The translations under genes and the position numbers were made by a program. Positions 26,699 through 35,461 of a stretch of DNA of 54,953 nucleotides are shown here, piece by piece. The stretch comes from Loki-b32 sp048941605 (GTDB lineage: Archaea > Asgardarchaeota > Lokiarchaeia > Sigyniarchaeales > SOKP01): NCBI GenBank assembly GCA_048941605.1, contig JBHLNL010000007.1, positions 1 to 54,953 of the forward strand, given 5' to 3'. Within the stretch, counting starts at the first letter, position 1; every line of letters starts with the position of its first letter. The notes beneath the pieces are model-generated. The model saw only the letters and a list, made by a program, of their open reading frames with translations, did no database searches and had not been told where the DNA came from.

Positions 26699-26942
26699 AT
26701 CCCCTAACCCATTGATAGAAAATAGCGGTAGAAGGAATAAAAACCTTTCTAATTCACTACATCATTAATAAAATTTATTATTTAATAAATTTTGCATAAA
26801 GCAAATTTTAAATAGAGATTATTTTGTATGTTAAAAATTCTCAAAGAATTTAAACGACTTTAATGAATTTATTTTGGTTCTTATTCTTCTTATTGATAAA
26901 AATAATGTTATATAGGAATATTTTTATCTTTTCTATATACTG

Positions 26943-27689
26943 ATGAGCTATATTGAAAAAAAGTATAGGCAAAAGATAAAAGAAACATTTGATGATCAAA
27001 AGGAATTAGAAAATGCCTTGTTAATTGAATTAAATCAAAAATCTGTGAAAAATGTAAATGAAATTGCTAATCTTTGTGCGAAATTTAACCATAATATTAA
27101 CTTGATTCTTAAAAAGTATTATCCTGAGATAAAAGAAATGAAGGATAAATTAGAAATTAAATCTATTCTAAAATTTTATTATGATTTGATTGACAAATTA
27201 ACAGATTTAGTCAGAAATATCGAAAACTATCGGAAAATCGATCCCGAATATTATAATCATTTAATTGAATTCATAGAGGATAAAGAAAGTTTAATAACTG
27301 GAAAATATCGAACTATTTGCGCTCAAGAATTAACTGCTTTTTATGATCCAACATCAAGAGAGAATTTGGAAAAGATATTGTTAGAAAAGTTAGAGATGAA
27401 AAGTCAGCAATATTTTACATTTGGCGCATTAGAAGAAGAAATCAAGAAAATTGCGAAAATAGTGGGTGCTAATTATGTATCCATAAGCACTATAAATGAA
27501 TTTTATAAAGAGGAATTTAAATTTGCTGAGTCAATTATTAATTATACTGTTTTGGAAGATAATAATCAAGATTTATTAGATAAAATTGGGGAAGAATTAA
27601 GAAGATATTTAGAATCTAAAAAATATCAAGCAATAGTAAAACCCGGAATGGTCATTACTAATGCTATTTTAATATCTGATAAGAGTTAA
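26943..27689 (+). CDS. helical protein of unknown function
   Basis: A 248-aa soluble protein, nearly all helical by composition, rich in Lys, Glu, Ile, Asn and Leu, with no membrane segment, zinc motif or catalytic signature that I recognise. A somewhat different C-terminal part (residues about 150-248) contains FGALEEEIKKIAKIVGANYVS and ends in the hydrophobic PGMVITNAILIS, perhaps a small alpha/beta domain. It starts at the ATG at 26943 and is followed after 61 bases by a membrane protein on the same strand, perhaps in one transcript. Confidence 0.6.
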   Translation: MSYIEKKYRQKIKETFDDQKELENALLIELNQKSVKNVNEIANLCAKFNHNINLILKKYYPEIKEMKDKLEIKSILKFYYDLIDKLTDLVRNIENYRKIDPEYYNHLIEFIEDKESLITGKYRTICAQELTAFYDPTSRENLEKILLEKLEMKSQQYFTFGALEEEIKKIAKIVGANYVSISTINEFYKEEFKFAESIINYTVLEDNNQDLLDKIGEELRRYLESKKYQAIVKPGMVITNAILISDKS

Positions 27690-27750
27690 TCATTGAAACA
27701 ACTTATTGTAATGAAAAAACTTATTTGAAAATGTAATTTTAAAGGGATTA

Positions 27751-28752
27751 ATGAAGATTTTATATAGAATCCTAAAAGCATTAATAATTTCGTTTTTTAC
27801 CGTTTCAAGCTTTTTTTTCCTTTACTATTTCTTCTATTTTGATCAACATTATAGATGGGATGAGATTGAAATAAGCATTAATTGGATGGTTACAATTCTT
27901 TCTTTTATTATTTATTTTTATATTCTTTTTTTTTTGATTGATTATCGGGTTTTTAATGGCATGTTTTTACTTATAGTTTTTGTAGGGGCACCAGTTTGGA
28001 TTTTAATATATGTTCTAGAATTTTTAAAAATTGAATTGATTTTTTGGAATTGGCCTGCTATAAGAGATCTTGCCAGTATTTTATGTTTTTATATATTAGC
28101 TCCAGGACTATCATTAAATTTTATTAAATTCATTAAAAGCAACTCAAATCAAGATAAGAAAAGAAGAATATTTAGAAAGTATCGTATTCATGAAGGGTTT
28201 GTGGGTATTTTATTCATTATGATAGCTTTTTCTTTATGGATACTCAGACTTGTAATGATTCAAAACGAGATACTGAGAAGAGAATTAAGAATATTTTTGG
28301 CTTTAAACATGATTCCTTTAATTTTATTCTTATTCAGTGGTAGTTTCCTAACTTTTAGAGACAGAAGGGATATATTTAAGCTCAAATTTATTGAAAGAAG
28401 AAAGTTACAAGTTGAAGGCATAACCTCAACAGTTTTTAATCCAATCACTATAAATTCAATTAAATTTTTTAAATCACCAAAATATATTATTTTTCCATTA
28501 GGAATATTTTTTTTTAGCTTTGGCTTAAACATGTTTATCCATGGTACAGATTTTATAATAGCAGAATTATTCAATTTGAGCCATGAATCAATTGTTTTTC
28601 TAGGTTTTTTATTGTGTTTTATTTCTGGAGGAATGATTGGTATAGATTGGTTTCGTTTGTTTGGCAAAATTTATCCTAGTTTATACAAAGAAGTCGAGCA
28701 TAAAATTAATGAAATTAAAATGAATTTGAATCAAAAAATCAAGAAATTTTGA
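27751..28752 (+). CDS. polytopic membrane protein of unknown function
   Basis: A 333-aa protein with about eight hydrophobic segments: residues roughly 10-30, 45-65, 70-95, 105-125, 150-170, 185-200, 245-265 and 275-300, with basic cytoplasmic loops (SNQDKKRRIFRKYR, RDRRDIFKLK). No family or active site is recognised. The tail of about 20 residues is charged. The ATG at 27751 is the first codon of the open frame after a purine-rich AAAGGGATTA that may serve as ribosome-binding site. Confidence 0.6.
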   Translation: MKILYRILKALIISFFTVSSFFFLYYFFYFDQHYRWDEIEISINWMVTILSFIIYFYILFFLIDYRVFNGMFLLIVFVGAPVWILIYVLEFLKIELIFWNWPAIRDLASILCFYILAPGLSLNFIKFIKSNSNQDKKRRIFRKYRIHEGFVGILFIMIAFSLWILRLVMIQNEILRRELRIFLALNMIPLILFLFSGSFLTFRDRRDIFKLKFIERRKLQVEGITSTVFNPITINSIKFFKSPKYIIFPLGIFFFSFGLNMFIHGTDFIIAELFNLSHESIVFLGFLLCFISGGMIGIDWFRLFGKIYPSLYKEVEHKINEIKMNLNQKIKKF

Positions 28753-28807
28753 ATTTTTTCACTAAAAAAATATATAATTTTTGAAATATTATAATTGATG
28801 ATTTTCT

Positions 28808-30283
28808 ATGGCTAAAAAGAAGAAAGAAGCCCCTATAACGGGAATAACTGTATCAAAGGAAGAAGATTTTTCTGCGTGGTATACTGAATTAATTAATAAA
28901 GCCGAGTTAGCTGATATTAGATATAATATTAAGGGTTTTGTTGTGTACAGAGAATGGGCGACACTCACAATTAGGAAAATGTATAAAAAAACAGAAGATT
29001 TGCTGGATAAAAAAGGTCATCTCCCACTTACAATGCCCTCTCTTATTCCTGAATCTAATTTTTTATTAGAAGCTCAACATGTTGAGGGTTTTGCTCCTGA
29101 AGTATTTTGGGTTACCGAAGCAGGGAGTTCTGGTAAATTATCTGAACGCTTAGCATTACGTCCTACAAGCGAGACAGCTCTCTATAAGATGTATGCTTTA
29201 TGGATAAGAAGTTATAAAGATTTACCATTTAAGAGATATTTATCATGCCAAGTGTGGAGATATGAAGGAAAAATGACAAGACCGTTTTTTAGAGGTAGAG
29301 AATTTCATTGGATTGAATCACATAATGTATTCGCTACAATGGAAGAAGCAATGGAACAGGTTAAAGAGGATATGGAAACAACATACCAAGTTCTTCAAGA
29401 TGAATGTTGTATTCCAATTATCTTTTTTCAAAGACCAGAATGGGATAAATTTCCAGGGGCAATTCATACCTATGCTGCAGATGCACTAATGGGTTCTGGA
29501 AAAGTTCTACAGTTACCTTCAACTCATTTATTAGGTCAAATTTTTTCAAAACCATTTAATGTGAAGTTTGTAGATACTGATGGACAAGAAAAATATGGAT
29601 ACCAGACTTGTTATGGCCCTGCTCAGAGTAGAAACTATGGTGCAATGATTGCATATTTAGGTGATGATAAAGGTTTAGTTTTACCTTTTGATTTAGCACC
29701 AATTCAAATTATTATTATCCCCATAATTTATAAAGGAAAAGAGAAATTGGTGTTGGCTAAAGCAAAAGAAATATACAATATCTTCAAAGATAAATACTTT
29801 GTCAAAATTGATGATTCTGACGAGTCAGTCGGAAATAAATATTATCACTGGGAAATGAAAGGCGTGCCTATAAGAATAGAAATTGGTCCAAAAGAAATTG
29901 AAAAGCAACAAGTTTTTGTCGTAAAAAGACATGATGGTGAAAGTTTTGAGATAAAGGAGAGCCAATTAGAGGATAAGATTGAAAAAATTGCTCAAAATTA
30001 TACTAAAGAAATAAAAGAAAAGTCTATTATTGATTTCGAATCTCAAGTTGAGTGTGTTTATGAAAAAGATGCTGCGATTGAAGCAATTAATAATGGAAAA
30101 ATTGTCTGCTGTGGTTTTTGCTCAATTGATATGGATGCCTACCATTGTGCTGAAGTGGTCGAAAAAGAAGTAGGAGGTTTTGTCCGTGGGAAAAGAGTCG
30201 ATGAAGAAAAACATGAATTTGCTACTTGCTTAATTTGTGGAAAACCTGCTGGTTGTACCGTTTATATTGCTAGGAGTTACTAA
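28808..30283 (+). CDS. proS: prolyl-tRNA synthetase, archaeal/eukaryotic type
   Basis: A 491-aa class II aminoacyl-tRNA synthetase that charges tRNA-Pro in the cytoplasm. Motif 2 and its surroundings are clear (LALRPTSETALY, YLSCQVWRYEGKMTRPFFRGREFHW). The anticodon-binding domain follows (LAPIQIIIIPIIYKG), and the C-terminal zinc-bearing domain typical of the archaeal/eukaryotic form is present, with CGFC, CLICGKPAGC and the terminal Tyr (ARSY). Length matches the archaeal form. It stands alone, 55 bases after the membrane protein gene. Confidence 0.95.
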   Translation: MAKKKKEAPITGITVSKEEDFSAWYTELINKAELADIRYNIKGFVVYREWATLTIRKMYKKTEDLLDKKGHLPLTMPSLIPESNFLLEAQHVEGFAPEVFWVTEAGSSGKLSERLALRPTSETALYKMYALWIRSYKDLPFKRYLSCQVWRYEGKMTRPFFRGREFHWIESHNVFATMEEAMEQVKEDMETTYQVLQDECCIPIIFFQRPEWDKFPGAIHTYAADALMGSGKVLQLPSTHLLGQIFSKPFNVKFVDTDGQEKYGYQTCYGPAQSRNYGAMIAYLGDDKGLVLPFDLAPIQIIIIPIIYKGKEKLVLAKAKEIYNIFKDKYFVKIDDSDESVGNKYYHWEMKGVPIRIEIGPKEIEKQQVFVVKRHDGESFEIKESQLEDKIEKIAQNYTKEIKEKSIIDFESQVECVYEKDAAIEAINNGKIVCCGFCSIDMDAYHCAEVVEKEVGGFVRGKRVDEEKHEFATCLICGKPAGCTVYIARSY

Positions 30284-30384
30284 ATTACACAAAGCTAGAT
30301 TTACATTATCATTTTGAATTCTTTTAATTATTGATAAAATGAAATATTTTAATTACTAAGTCATATTTTTATCTGTGATCTATT

Positions 30385-30561
30385 ATGGCAAATAAAGAAA
30401 AAGTCATAGATGTGTTTAAAACAACAGATAAAGCATTACGACCAGGTGAAATTGCAGAACGACTTGGAATTGATTCTAAGGAAGTATCAAAAATAATAAA
30501 AGAATTGCGTGAAGAAGGAAAGGTTTATTCTCCTAAACGTTGTTATTATGCTATTAAATAA
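30385..30561 (+). CDS. 58-residue winged-helix DNA-binding protein
   Basis: A short gene reading MANKEKVIDVFKTTDKALR, then PGEIAERLGIDSKEVSKII, KELREEGKVYSPKRCYYAIK, stop TAA. It is a complete minimal winged helix: helix 1, helix-turn-helix (GEIAERLGIDSKEVSKIIKEL), then the wing with a basic KR. It would bind DNA as a dimer or serve as a small chromatin or regulatory protein; the target is unknown. It sits between proS and the amidohydrolase gene on the same strand, each with about 65-100 bases of spacing. Confidence 0.8.
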   Translation: MANKEKVIDVFKTTDKALRPGEIAERLGIDSKEVSKIIKELREEGKVYSPKRCYYAIK

Positions 30562-30625
30562 GTAAAATTTAAATAATTCTTGATTTTTATTCTTATCTTA
30601 TAATTTGATTTAGGGATTTAAAGCT

Positions 30626-31417
30626 ATGGTAATAATTGATTTTCACGTGCATGCACAAAAATTAGAAACTCTCATAACAGATAATCAAGAATTTTTAGAG
30701 AAGGAAACGATTCTTAGGTCTATGGATGAGGCAGGTATTGATTATTCTGTGCTCATTGTTGTTGCTAAGAGAGGAGAGTTAAAGAAAACGAGAGTAGTAA
30801 ATGATCAATTAGCAACTCTTTGTAGCGACGAAAAAAGATTTTTAGGGTTTGGTTCGATCCATCCGTTAGATGGTAAGCCAGCGTTGGAAGAAATGAATCG
30901 TTGTGTTAAAGAATTGGGTTTAAAAGGATTTAAATTCCACCCAGTAATTCAAGATTTTGATGTGGGTGATCCTTCATTAATTAAAATTTTTCAAAAAGCA
31001 GCTGAATTGGGAGTTCCTATTCTTATTGATTCTTGTGACCCTCGTGATGCAACACAAAATACAAAATTCTTTAATCTAGCTTCTAAATGTCCAGAAACCA
31101 CGATATGTTTTGCTCATGTTGGGTTACACAGATTTATGGATTATTTTATTTTTGGTTTTTTAAAAGATAATCCTTATTTCAAAATGAATATTTATTTTGA
31201 TCTTACTAGCATCTGCTCTGTTTTTAAAGATTCACCATTCCATGAACAAGTTCGTTGGATTACTGAAAAAATTGGATCTGAATACCTTCTCTTTGGTTCA
31301 GATTTTCCAGGAAATAGCCAGAAAGAATCTTTGCAGGATATTATTGAATTTGGTTATCCCAAAGAATGGATGTCGAAAATTCTTGGAGAGAATGCAATGA
31401 AATTATTAAATTTATAA
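30626..31417 (+). CDS. amidohydrolase-superfamily metal-dependent hydrolase
   Basis: A 263-aa TIM-barrel protein of the amidohydrolase_2 type (PF04909). Metal ligand motif HVH in IIDFHVHAQ, then GFGSIHPLDG, KGFKFHPVIQDF, CFAHVGLHRF and the barrel-end aspartate in LLFGSDFPG. Family members are hydrolases or decarboxylases acting on small ring or carboxylate substrates; I cannot assign one. The start at 30626 is an ATG. Confidence 0.82.
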   Translation: MVIIDFHVHAQKLETLITDNQEFLEKETILRSMDEAGIDYSVLIVVAKRGELKKTRVVNDQLATLCSDEKRFLGFGSIHPLDGKPALEEMNRCVKELGLKGFKFHPVIQDFDVGDPSLIKIFQKAAELGVPILIDSCDPRDATQNTKFFNLASKCPETTICFAHVGLHRFMDYFIFGFLKDNPYFKMNIYFDLTSICSVFKDSPFHEQVRWITEKIGSEYLLFGSDFPGNSQKESLQDIIEFGYPKEWMSKILGENAMKLLNL

Positions 31418-31508
31418 TTAATATATTTCTATTCTTTTTCGTTATTCATTATAAGGATACCATTCTTAAGATTTCACTATGTTTGAGTTTTGATATGGAA
31501 GATAACCT

Positions 31509-31521
31509 AAAAAAAAAAAAA
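31509..31521 (-). terminator. T13 terminator of the small zinc-ribbon gene
   Basis: Thirteen consecutive A on the plus strand give a T13 tract eight bases after the stop of the minus-strand gene at 31530-31694. Such tracts terminate archaeal transcription. Confidence 0.5.
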
Positions 31522-31529
31522 TAAAGACT

Positions 31530-31694
31530 TCAATGAGAATGGAAGAGCGGAGTAGATTTTTGTTGATGTTCTTTTATAAATTTCGATTCTACGTTGATAT
31601 ATCCACAATTTAAACATTGAACAGTTTTAGGTGGAAAATAATTTAAGACTTTAGGCATTTTCATTGAAGCACAATTAGGACAATAATAATACAT
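31530..31694 (-). CDS. 54-residue zinc-ribbon protein
   Basis: Short gene, ATG at 31694 and stop TGA at 31532-31530. The protein starts MYYYCPNCASMKMPKVL and goes on through CLNCGYINVESKF, giving two CxxC knuckles 18 residues apart, a rubredoxin-like or zinc-ribbon fold. The C-terminus is polar (HQQKSTPLFHSH). Function unknown; it may be an adaptor or nucleic-acid binding protein. It is flanked by opposite-strand genes and has its own T-tract terminator. Confidence 0.7.
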   Translation of the reverse strand: MYYYCPNCASMKMPKVLNYFPPKTVQCLNCGYINVESKFIKEHQQKSTPLFHSH

Positions 31695-31784
31695 TTTTTA
31701 AAACCCTTCGATTTAAATTATTATTATCTAACCTAAAGGTTTTTAAGAATCATTAAAAACTACTATAATTTATTTTAGATAATA

Positions 31785-32687
31785 ATGAATGATTTCATAC
31801 ACCTAGTTTCAGAGGAATTCAATAAAATTTATTTCATACAAGGAGCTAGAGAGGGTAAATATCCATATTCACACTCTATGCTTATTGAGGATCTTTTAAT
31901 AGACACGGGGATTTCTAGTAGGTTATTAAGAAAACTTAAGAGGCTTTTTCCAATAAATAAAATATTACTTTCCCATTGGCATGAAGATCATACTTCAGGT
32001 AATCGATTATTCCCTAATACTCGATTCTTTATTCATTCAAAAGATAAATTTTTAATAGAGAATGTAAATAAATTTAATGAATTTTATGGTATCTCAAATA
32101 CTCAAGCAGAAAAAGAATCTGAGTGGGTTATGGAAAGTTTGAGACTGACAAATACTAAGATTGATAAAGTAATAGAGGATAATGAAGTAATTGAAGTTAA
32201 AGACGGACTAAAAGTTAAAATAATTCATACTCCTGGTCATACAGCTGGTCATTGCGCCTTTTTTGAACTAAACTCTAAAATAGCATTCTTAGCTGACATT
32301 GATCTAACTAATTTTGTATTTTATGCGGGTATTGATTCAAATTTAATTGATTTTGAAGAATCACTCGATAAATTAAATAAATTTAATATAAAAATGGCTG
32401 TTACTGGTCATAGAGGAATAATTGAAGGTGAAAATGTAATAAAAGAAGAATTAAATAAATATAAATCAATAATTTATAAACGAGATCAGCGAATTTTATC
32501 TTATTTTTCTGAAGGTAATCCAAAAAATATTATAAATTTTAAAAATAAAAATCTTATTTATAAATATTACAGTCAATTCAAGGAATATGAAATCATTGCA
32601 GAATTAATAATGATCGAAAAGCATTTTGATAAATTCCTTAAATATGGATTGATAGAACAAAAAGGGAATGGTTATGTTTTAAGCTAA
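31785..32687 (+). CDS. metallo-beta-lactamase-fold hydrolase (LACTB2-like)
   Basis: A 300-aa protein. Zinc-site motif HWHEDH at residues 64-69, then HTPGHTAGHCAF (third His), FLADIDL (bridging Asp) and VTGHRG (last His). The C-terminal 70 residues are a helical, winged-helix-like domain as in LACTB2/glyoxalase II relatives. Family members hydrolyse thioesters, RNA or phosphodiesters; substrate open. It is followed after 47 bases by an enoyl-CoA hydratase, which fits thioester chemistry weakly. Confidence 0.82.
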   Translation: MNDFIHLVSEEFNKIYFIQGAREGKYPYSHSMLIEDLLIDTGISSRLLRKLKRLFPINKILLSHWHEDHTSGNRLFPNTRFFIHSKDKFLIENVNKFNEFYGISNTQAEKESEWVMESLRLTNTKIDKVIEDNEVIEVKDGLKVKIIHTPGHTAGHCAFFELNSKIAFLADIDLTNFVFYAGIDSNLIDFEESLDKLNKFNIKMAVTGHRGIIEGENVIKEELNKYKSIIYKRDQRILSYFSEGNPKNIINFKNKNLIYKYYSQFKEYEIIAELIMIEKHFDKFLKYGLIEQKGNGYVLS

Positions 32688-32734
32688 AATTAGGAATTTA
32701 AAGAATTGTTTTTAATCTACATAGAGGTTCAAAA

Positions 32735-33505
32735 ATGGAAGATATTGTCTTATATGAAAAAGAGAATGTTATTGGGAAAATTACTTTAAATAATCCAGAA
32801 AAAAGGAATGCACTAGATTTGGAAATTCTTAGGAAGTTAATCGATACTTTCAATAAGAGTGCTAATAATAACGATATATGTGTTATTTATTCCGCTAACG
32901 GTAAAGATTTTACTGTCGGTGCAGATTTGAAATACGGATATGATTTACTTACTAGTAAGAATCGAATGAGTGAAGCTGTTGAATTTTTAGAATCTTTTCA
33001 AAATTTAACAAGAGCAATGTTAGCTCATCCTGGTATAATAATTGCAGGGCTTCATGGGTGGGTTATTGGAGGAGGTTTTGAACAATTATTATACTGTGAC
33101 TTAAGAATTGCTGCTAATAATACTCGAATAATGCTCCCAGAGTTAGGAGTGGGGCTTTTCTTTTCAAATGCTTCTACAAAATTATTGCCAAGAATTATTG
33201 GAGAAGGAAGAGCCAAAAATTTTATGTATTTAGGGGGTGAAATTAATGCTGAGGAAGCCTTTAATATTGGGTTAGTGAATCAAGTGTGTAAACCTGAGGG
33301 GTTAAGGAGGATTCTTAAACGTATAGCCAATACAATAGTCCAAAAAGATCACACTGCTATAAAATTAGCAAAAAAATTAATAAATGAAAATCAGGATGAA
33401 TCAATTGAAGCTGTTTTAACCAAGGAATTACAGGCTATGATCTTAACTGGTCAATCCGCGGACCTTAAGAGAAGACTTAGTAAATTTGTGAAAGATAAGA
33501 AATAA
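32735..33505 (+). CDS. enoyl-CoA hydratase/isomerase (crotonase family)
   Basis: A 256-aa crotonase-fold enzyme. The first signature is ITLNNPEKRNALD, the oxyanion-hole glycine lies in FTVGADLKYG, and both catalytic glutamates of classical hydratases are present: E in GGGFEQLLYCDLRIA and E in LPELGVGL. It would hydrate or isomerise 2-enoyl-CoA in the cytoplasm, in fatty- or amino-acid oxidation. Length is normal. It lies 47 bases behind the MBL-fold gene. Confidence 0.87.
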   Translation: MEDIVLYEKENVIGKITLNNPEKRNALDLEILRKLIDTFNKSANNNDICVIYSANGKDFTVGADLKYGYDLLTSKNRMSEAVEFLESFQNLTRAMLAHPGIIIAGLHGWVIGGGFEQLLYCDLRIAANNTRIMLPELGVGLFFSNASTKLLPRIIGEGRAKNFMYLGGEINAEEAFNIGLVNQVCKPEGLRRILKRIANTIVQKDHTAIKLAKKLINENQDESIEAVLTKELQAMILTGQSADLKRRLSKFVKDKK

Positions 33506-33588
33506 ATTTTAAATCTTTGAAATTTATCATAATAATTTTAATTGTTTGATTTCAAAGTTAGGATATTATCGTGGAAGTTTTAGTTAGA

Positions 33589-34578
33589 TTAAATGATCTT
33601 TAAACGTTGAAATAAACCTGTGATTAAGATTGGCAAAGCAATTGTAGCATCACACCACACACTAATATGTTTTGATTCAAGAGAATATTTTCCCCAAGAT
33701 TTTGCTTCTGAAAACGTACTTCCTGAAAGTCCTCCATCATACTCTATTGCGGTGTGAATACGAACTGAATAATTATATCCCATTTTCGTTATTTTATCAA
33801 ACTGATCTAACATTGGAAAGATTTGTTGAGCCCAATTCCGTGGAACACCACCTCCTATTATTATAGTTCCGTACTCTTTATATTTTCTTATAAGATCCCC
33901 AAACTTCTTCACATCCCCTAAAATGTCAAATTGAAAGTCATATCCTTCATAAATATCATATTTTATAAGTTTCAAAGCTAACTCTGAGTCTGAAAAGGCT
34001 GGTATAAAAATGGGTATGTTCTTTTTAGCTGCTATTGAAAGAATACACTCAGTGGATAGTTTAGTACCAAGTTTTTCTAAAAATTCTGAAGGAGATATGT
34101 GAATTTTTTTCTCATTAAATGAGGATTGAATAATTTCTAATAACTTCAGATCAGCTTTGTCATAATTTTCTTCAGGGAGGAAGATATCATAAATTCTATT
34201 TATGCGGTATTTGAACAATTCATCATCATTGACATTAGGACTTCCTAAATAATGTCCAACATTACTAGCAGCATCTACCAAATCATGTGTAATATTAGCA
34301 CCTGTACTTATTAAAGCATCAATTAATTCATTTTCCATTAATACTGAAATTAGTTTACCCATCCCTGCTGGAACCAAAGCTCCGCTTAAAGTCAATACAG
34401 TTAAACAGTCTTTGTTAGTAACCATTTTTTCTAATATATCCAAAGCTATACCTAGATTTCTTCCTTGAAAGCCACAATCTTTAAGAGACAGTAAAAGATC
34501 ATCAATTTTTTTTACTTTTTTAACATCAAACGGTTGGACTTTTTTTATTAAATAATCTTCTTTTTGATGAGTATGCAT
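33589..34578 (-). CDS. deoxyhypusine synthase-like NAD-dependent enzyme
   Basis: A 329-aa protein of the deoxyhypusine synthase family. Family marks: TLSGALVPAGMGKL, ISTGANITHDLVDA, the INRIYDIFLPEENY block, and the catalytic lysine in SEAKSWGK. But the histidine pair of true synthases (human VVKHHI) is replaced by VPRNWAQQ, and the loop before the lysine reads GGLSGST, as in the deoxyhypusine-synthase-like group found in many bacteria. These relatives are thought to act on free polyamines. So the gene may make homospermidine-type polyamines, modify aIF5A, or both. It lies divergent from pdaD (335 bases), which makes agmatine. Confidence 0.82.
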   Translation of the reverse strand: MHTHQKEDYLIKKVQPFDVKKVKKIDDLLLSLKDCGFQGRNLGIALDILEKMVTNKDCLTVLTLSGALVPAGMGKLISVLMENELIDALISTGANITHDLVDAASNVGHYLGSPNVNDDELFKYRINRIYDIFLPEENYDKADLKLLEIIQSSFNEKKIHISPSEFLEKLGTKLSTECILSIAAKKNIPIFIPAFSDSELALKLIKYDIYEGYDFQFDILGDVKKFGDLIRKYKEYGTIIIGGGVPRNWAQQIFPMLDQFDKITKMGYNYSVRIHTAIEYDGGLSGSTFSEAKSWGKYSLESKHISVWCDATIALPILITGLFQRLKII

Positions 34579-34912
34579 AAATAAGATTAAATATTTTAAC
34601 TATTTTAAATTAATTTTTTTCATTTTTCTTAAAGAAATTTGAAAAAATTCTGTTTAATTGACTGATATGCTTAAAATAGAATATATTCTTTGCAAACTCG
34701 TTAAACTTTTCGTTAGATAGTTGATTTAATTCAAATTTATGTAATTTTTTATTATATAGAAAAATACTGATTATAATTTGCTTAATTAGGCATAATATGA
34801 GCGCTTTAATCATCAAATTTATTATTAATTTATTAATCTTTCGAATAAATTTAAATAAAAGCTTTAATATTAAATTCTTAATTATATAACATAAAGGAAT
34901 AACGATTAATCA
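34579..34912. other. 334-base divergent gap
   Basis: Separates the minus-strand DHS-like gene from pdaD and must hold both promoters. A 68-codon minus-strand open frame (34610-34816) has low-complexity Ile/Lys/Asn composition and no family features; I do not call it a gene. TTTAAATAAA near 34850 is a plausible TATA element for pdaD. Confidence 0.35.
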
Positions 34913-35461
34913 ATGTCTTTAGTCCCAAAGAAGGTTTTTTTTGTTAAGGGAAAAGGTTTTCATAAATCTAAGCTCGCTGCTTTTGAAGAAGCCCTTAGGG
35001 ATGCTGGAATTGAAAAATATAATTTAGTTAATGTTTCTTCTATTCTACCTCCATATTGTATTGAAATTAATGCACAAGATGGGTTAAAACAATTACGCCC
35101 TGGTCAAATTGTATTTGCAGTTATTGCTAGGGCAGATTCAAATGAGTATAATCGCCTGATCTGCTCCTCAATTGGTGTAGCTAAGCCTGCTGATAAAGGT
35201 CAATATGGATATTTAAGTGAACATCATTCTTTTGGTGTTAAACCAGAAAAAGTAGGGGATATAGCAGAAGATTTAGCAGCAGAAATGCTAGCAACCACTC
35301 TTGGCATTCCATTTGATCCCAATTTAAATTATGATGAGAAAAAGGAAGTGTTTAAAATGGGAGGCAAAATCGTTGAAACCAAAAGTATTACTGCTCATGC
35401 TACTGTTAGAGAAGAAAATGAATGGGCTGCTGTTATTGCTGCCGCAATTTTTATCCTTTAA
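34913..35461 (+). CDS. pdaD: pyruvoyl-dependent arginine decarboxylase
   Basis: A 182-aa proenzyme that self-cleaves to form a pyruvoyl cofactor and then decarboxylates arginine to agmatine, the first step of archaeal polyamine synthesis. The cleavage site is the serine pair in NLVNVSSILPP (S42-S43). Other family marks are RPGQIVFAVIARADSNE and the C-terminal ENEWAAVIAAAIF. Its 3' end overlaps the convergent GH57 gene by 11 bases. Together with the DHS-like enzyme on the other side it forms a polyamine cluster. Confidence 0.9.
   Translation: MSLVPKKVFFVKGKGFHKSKLAAFEEALRDAGIEKYNLVNVSSILPPYCIEINAQDGLKQLRPGQIVFAVIARADSNEYNRLICSSIGVAKPADKGQYGYLSEHHSFGVKPEKVGDIAEDLAAEMLATTLGIPFDPNLNYDEKKEVFKMGGKIVETKSITAHATVREENEWAAVIAAAIFIL

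Noticed and set aside
34610..34816. Minus-strand frame of 68 codons between the DHS-like gene and pdaD
   Set aside because: Ile/Lys/Asn-rich translation without family features, in a gap that must hold two divergent promoters.
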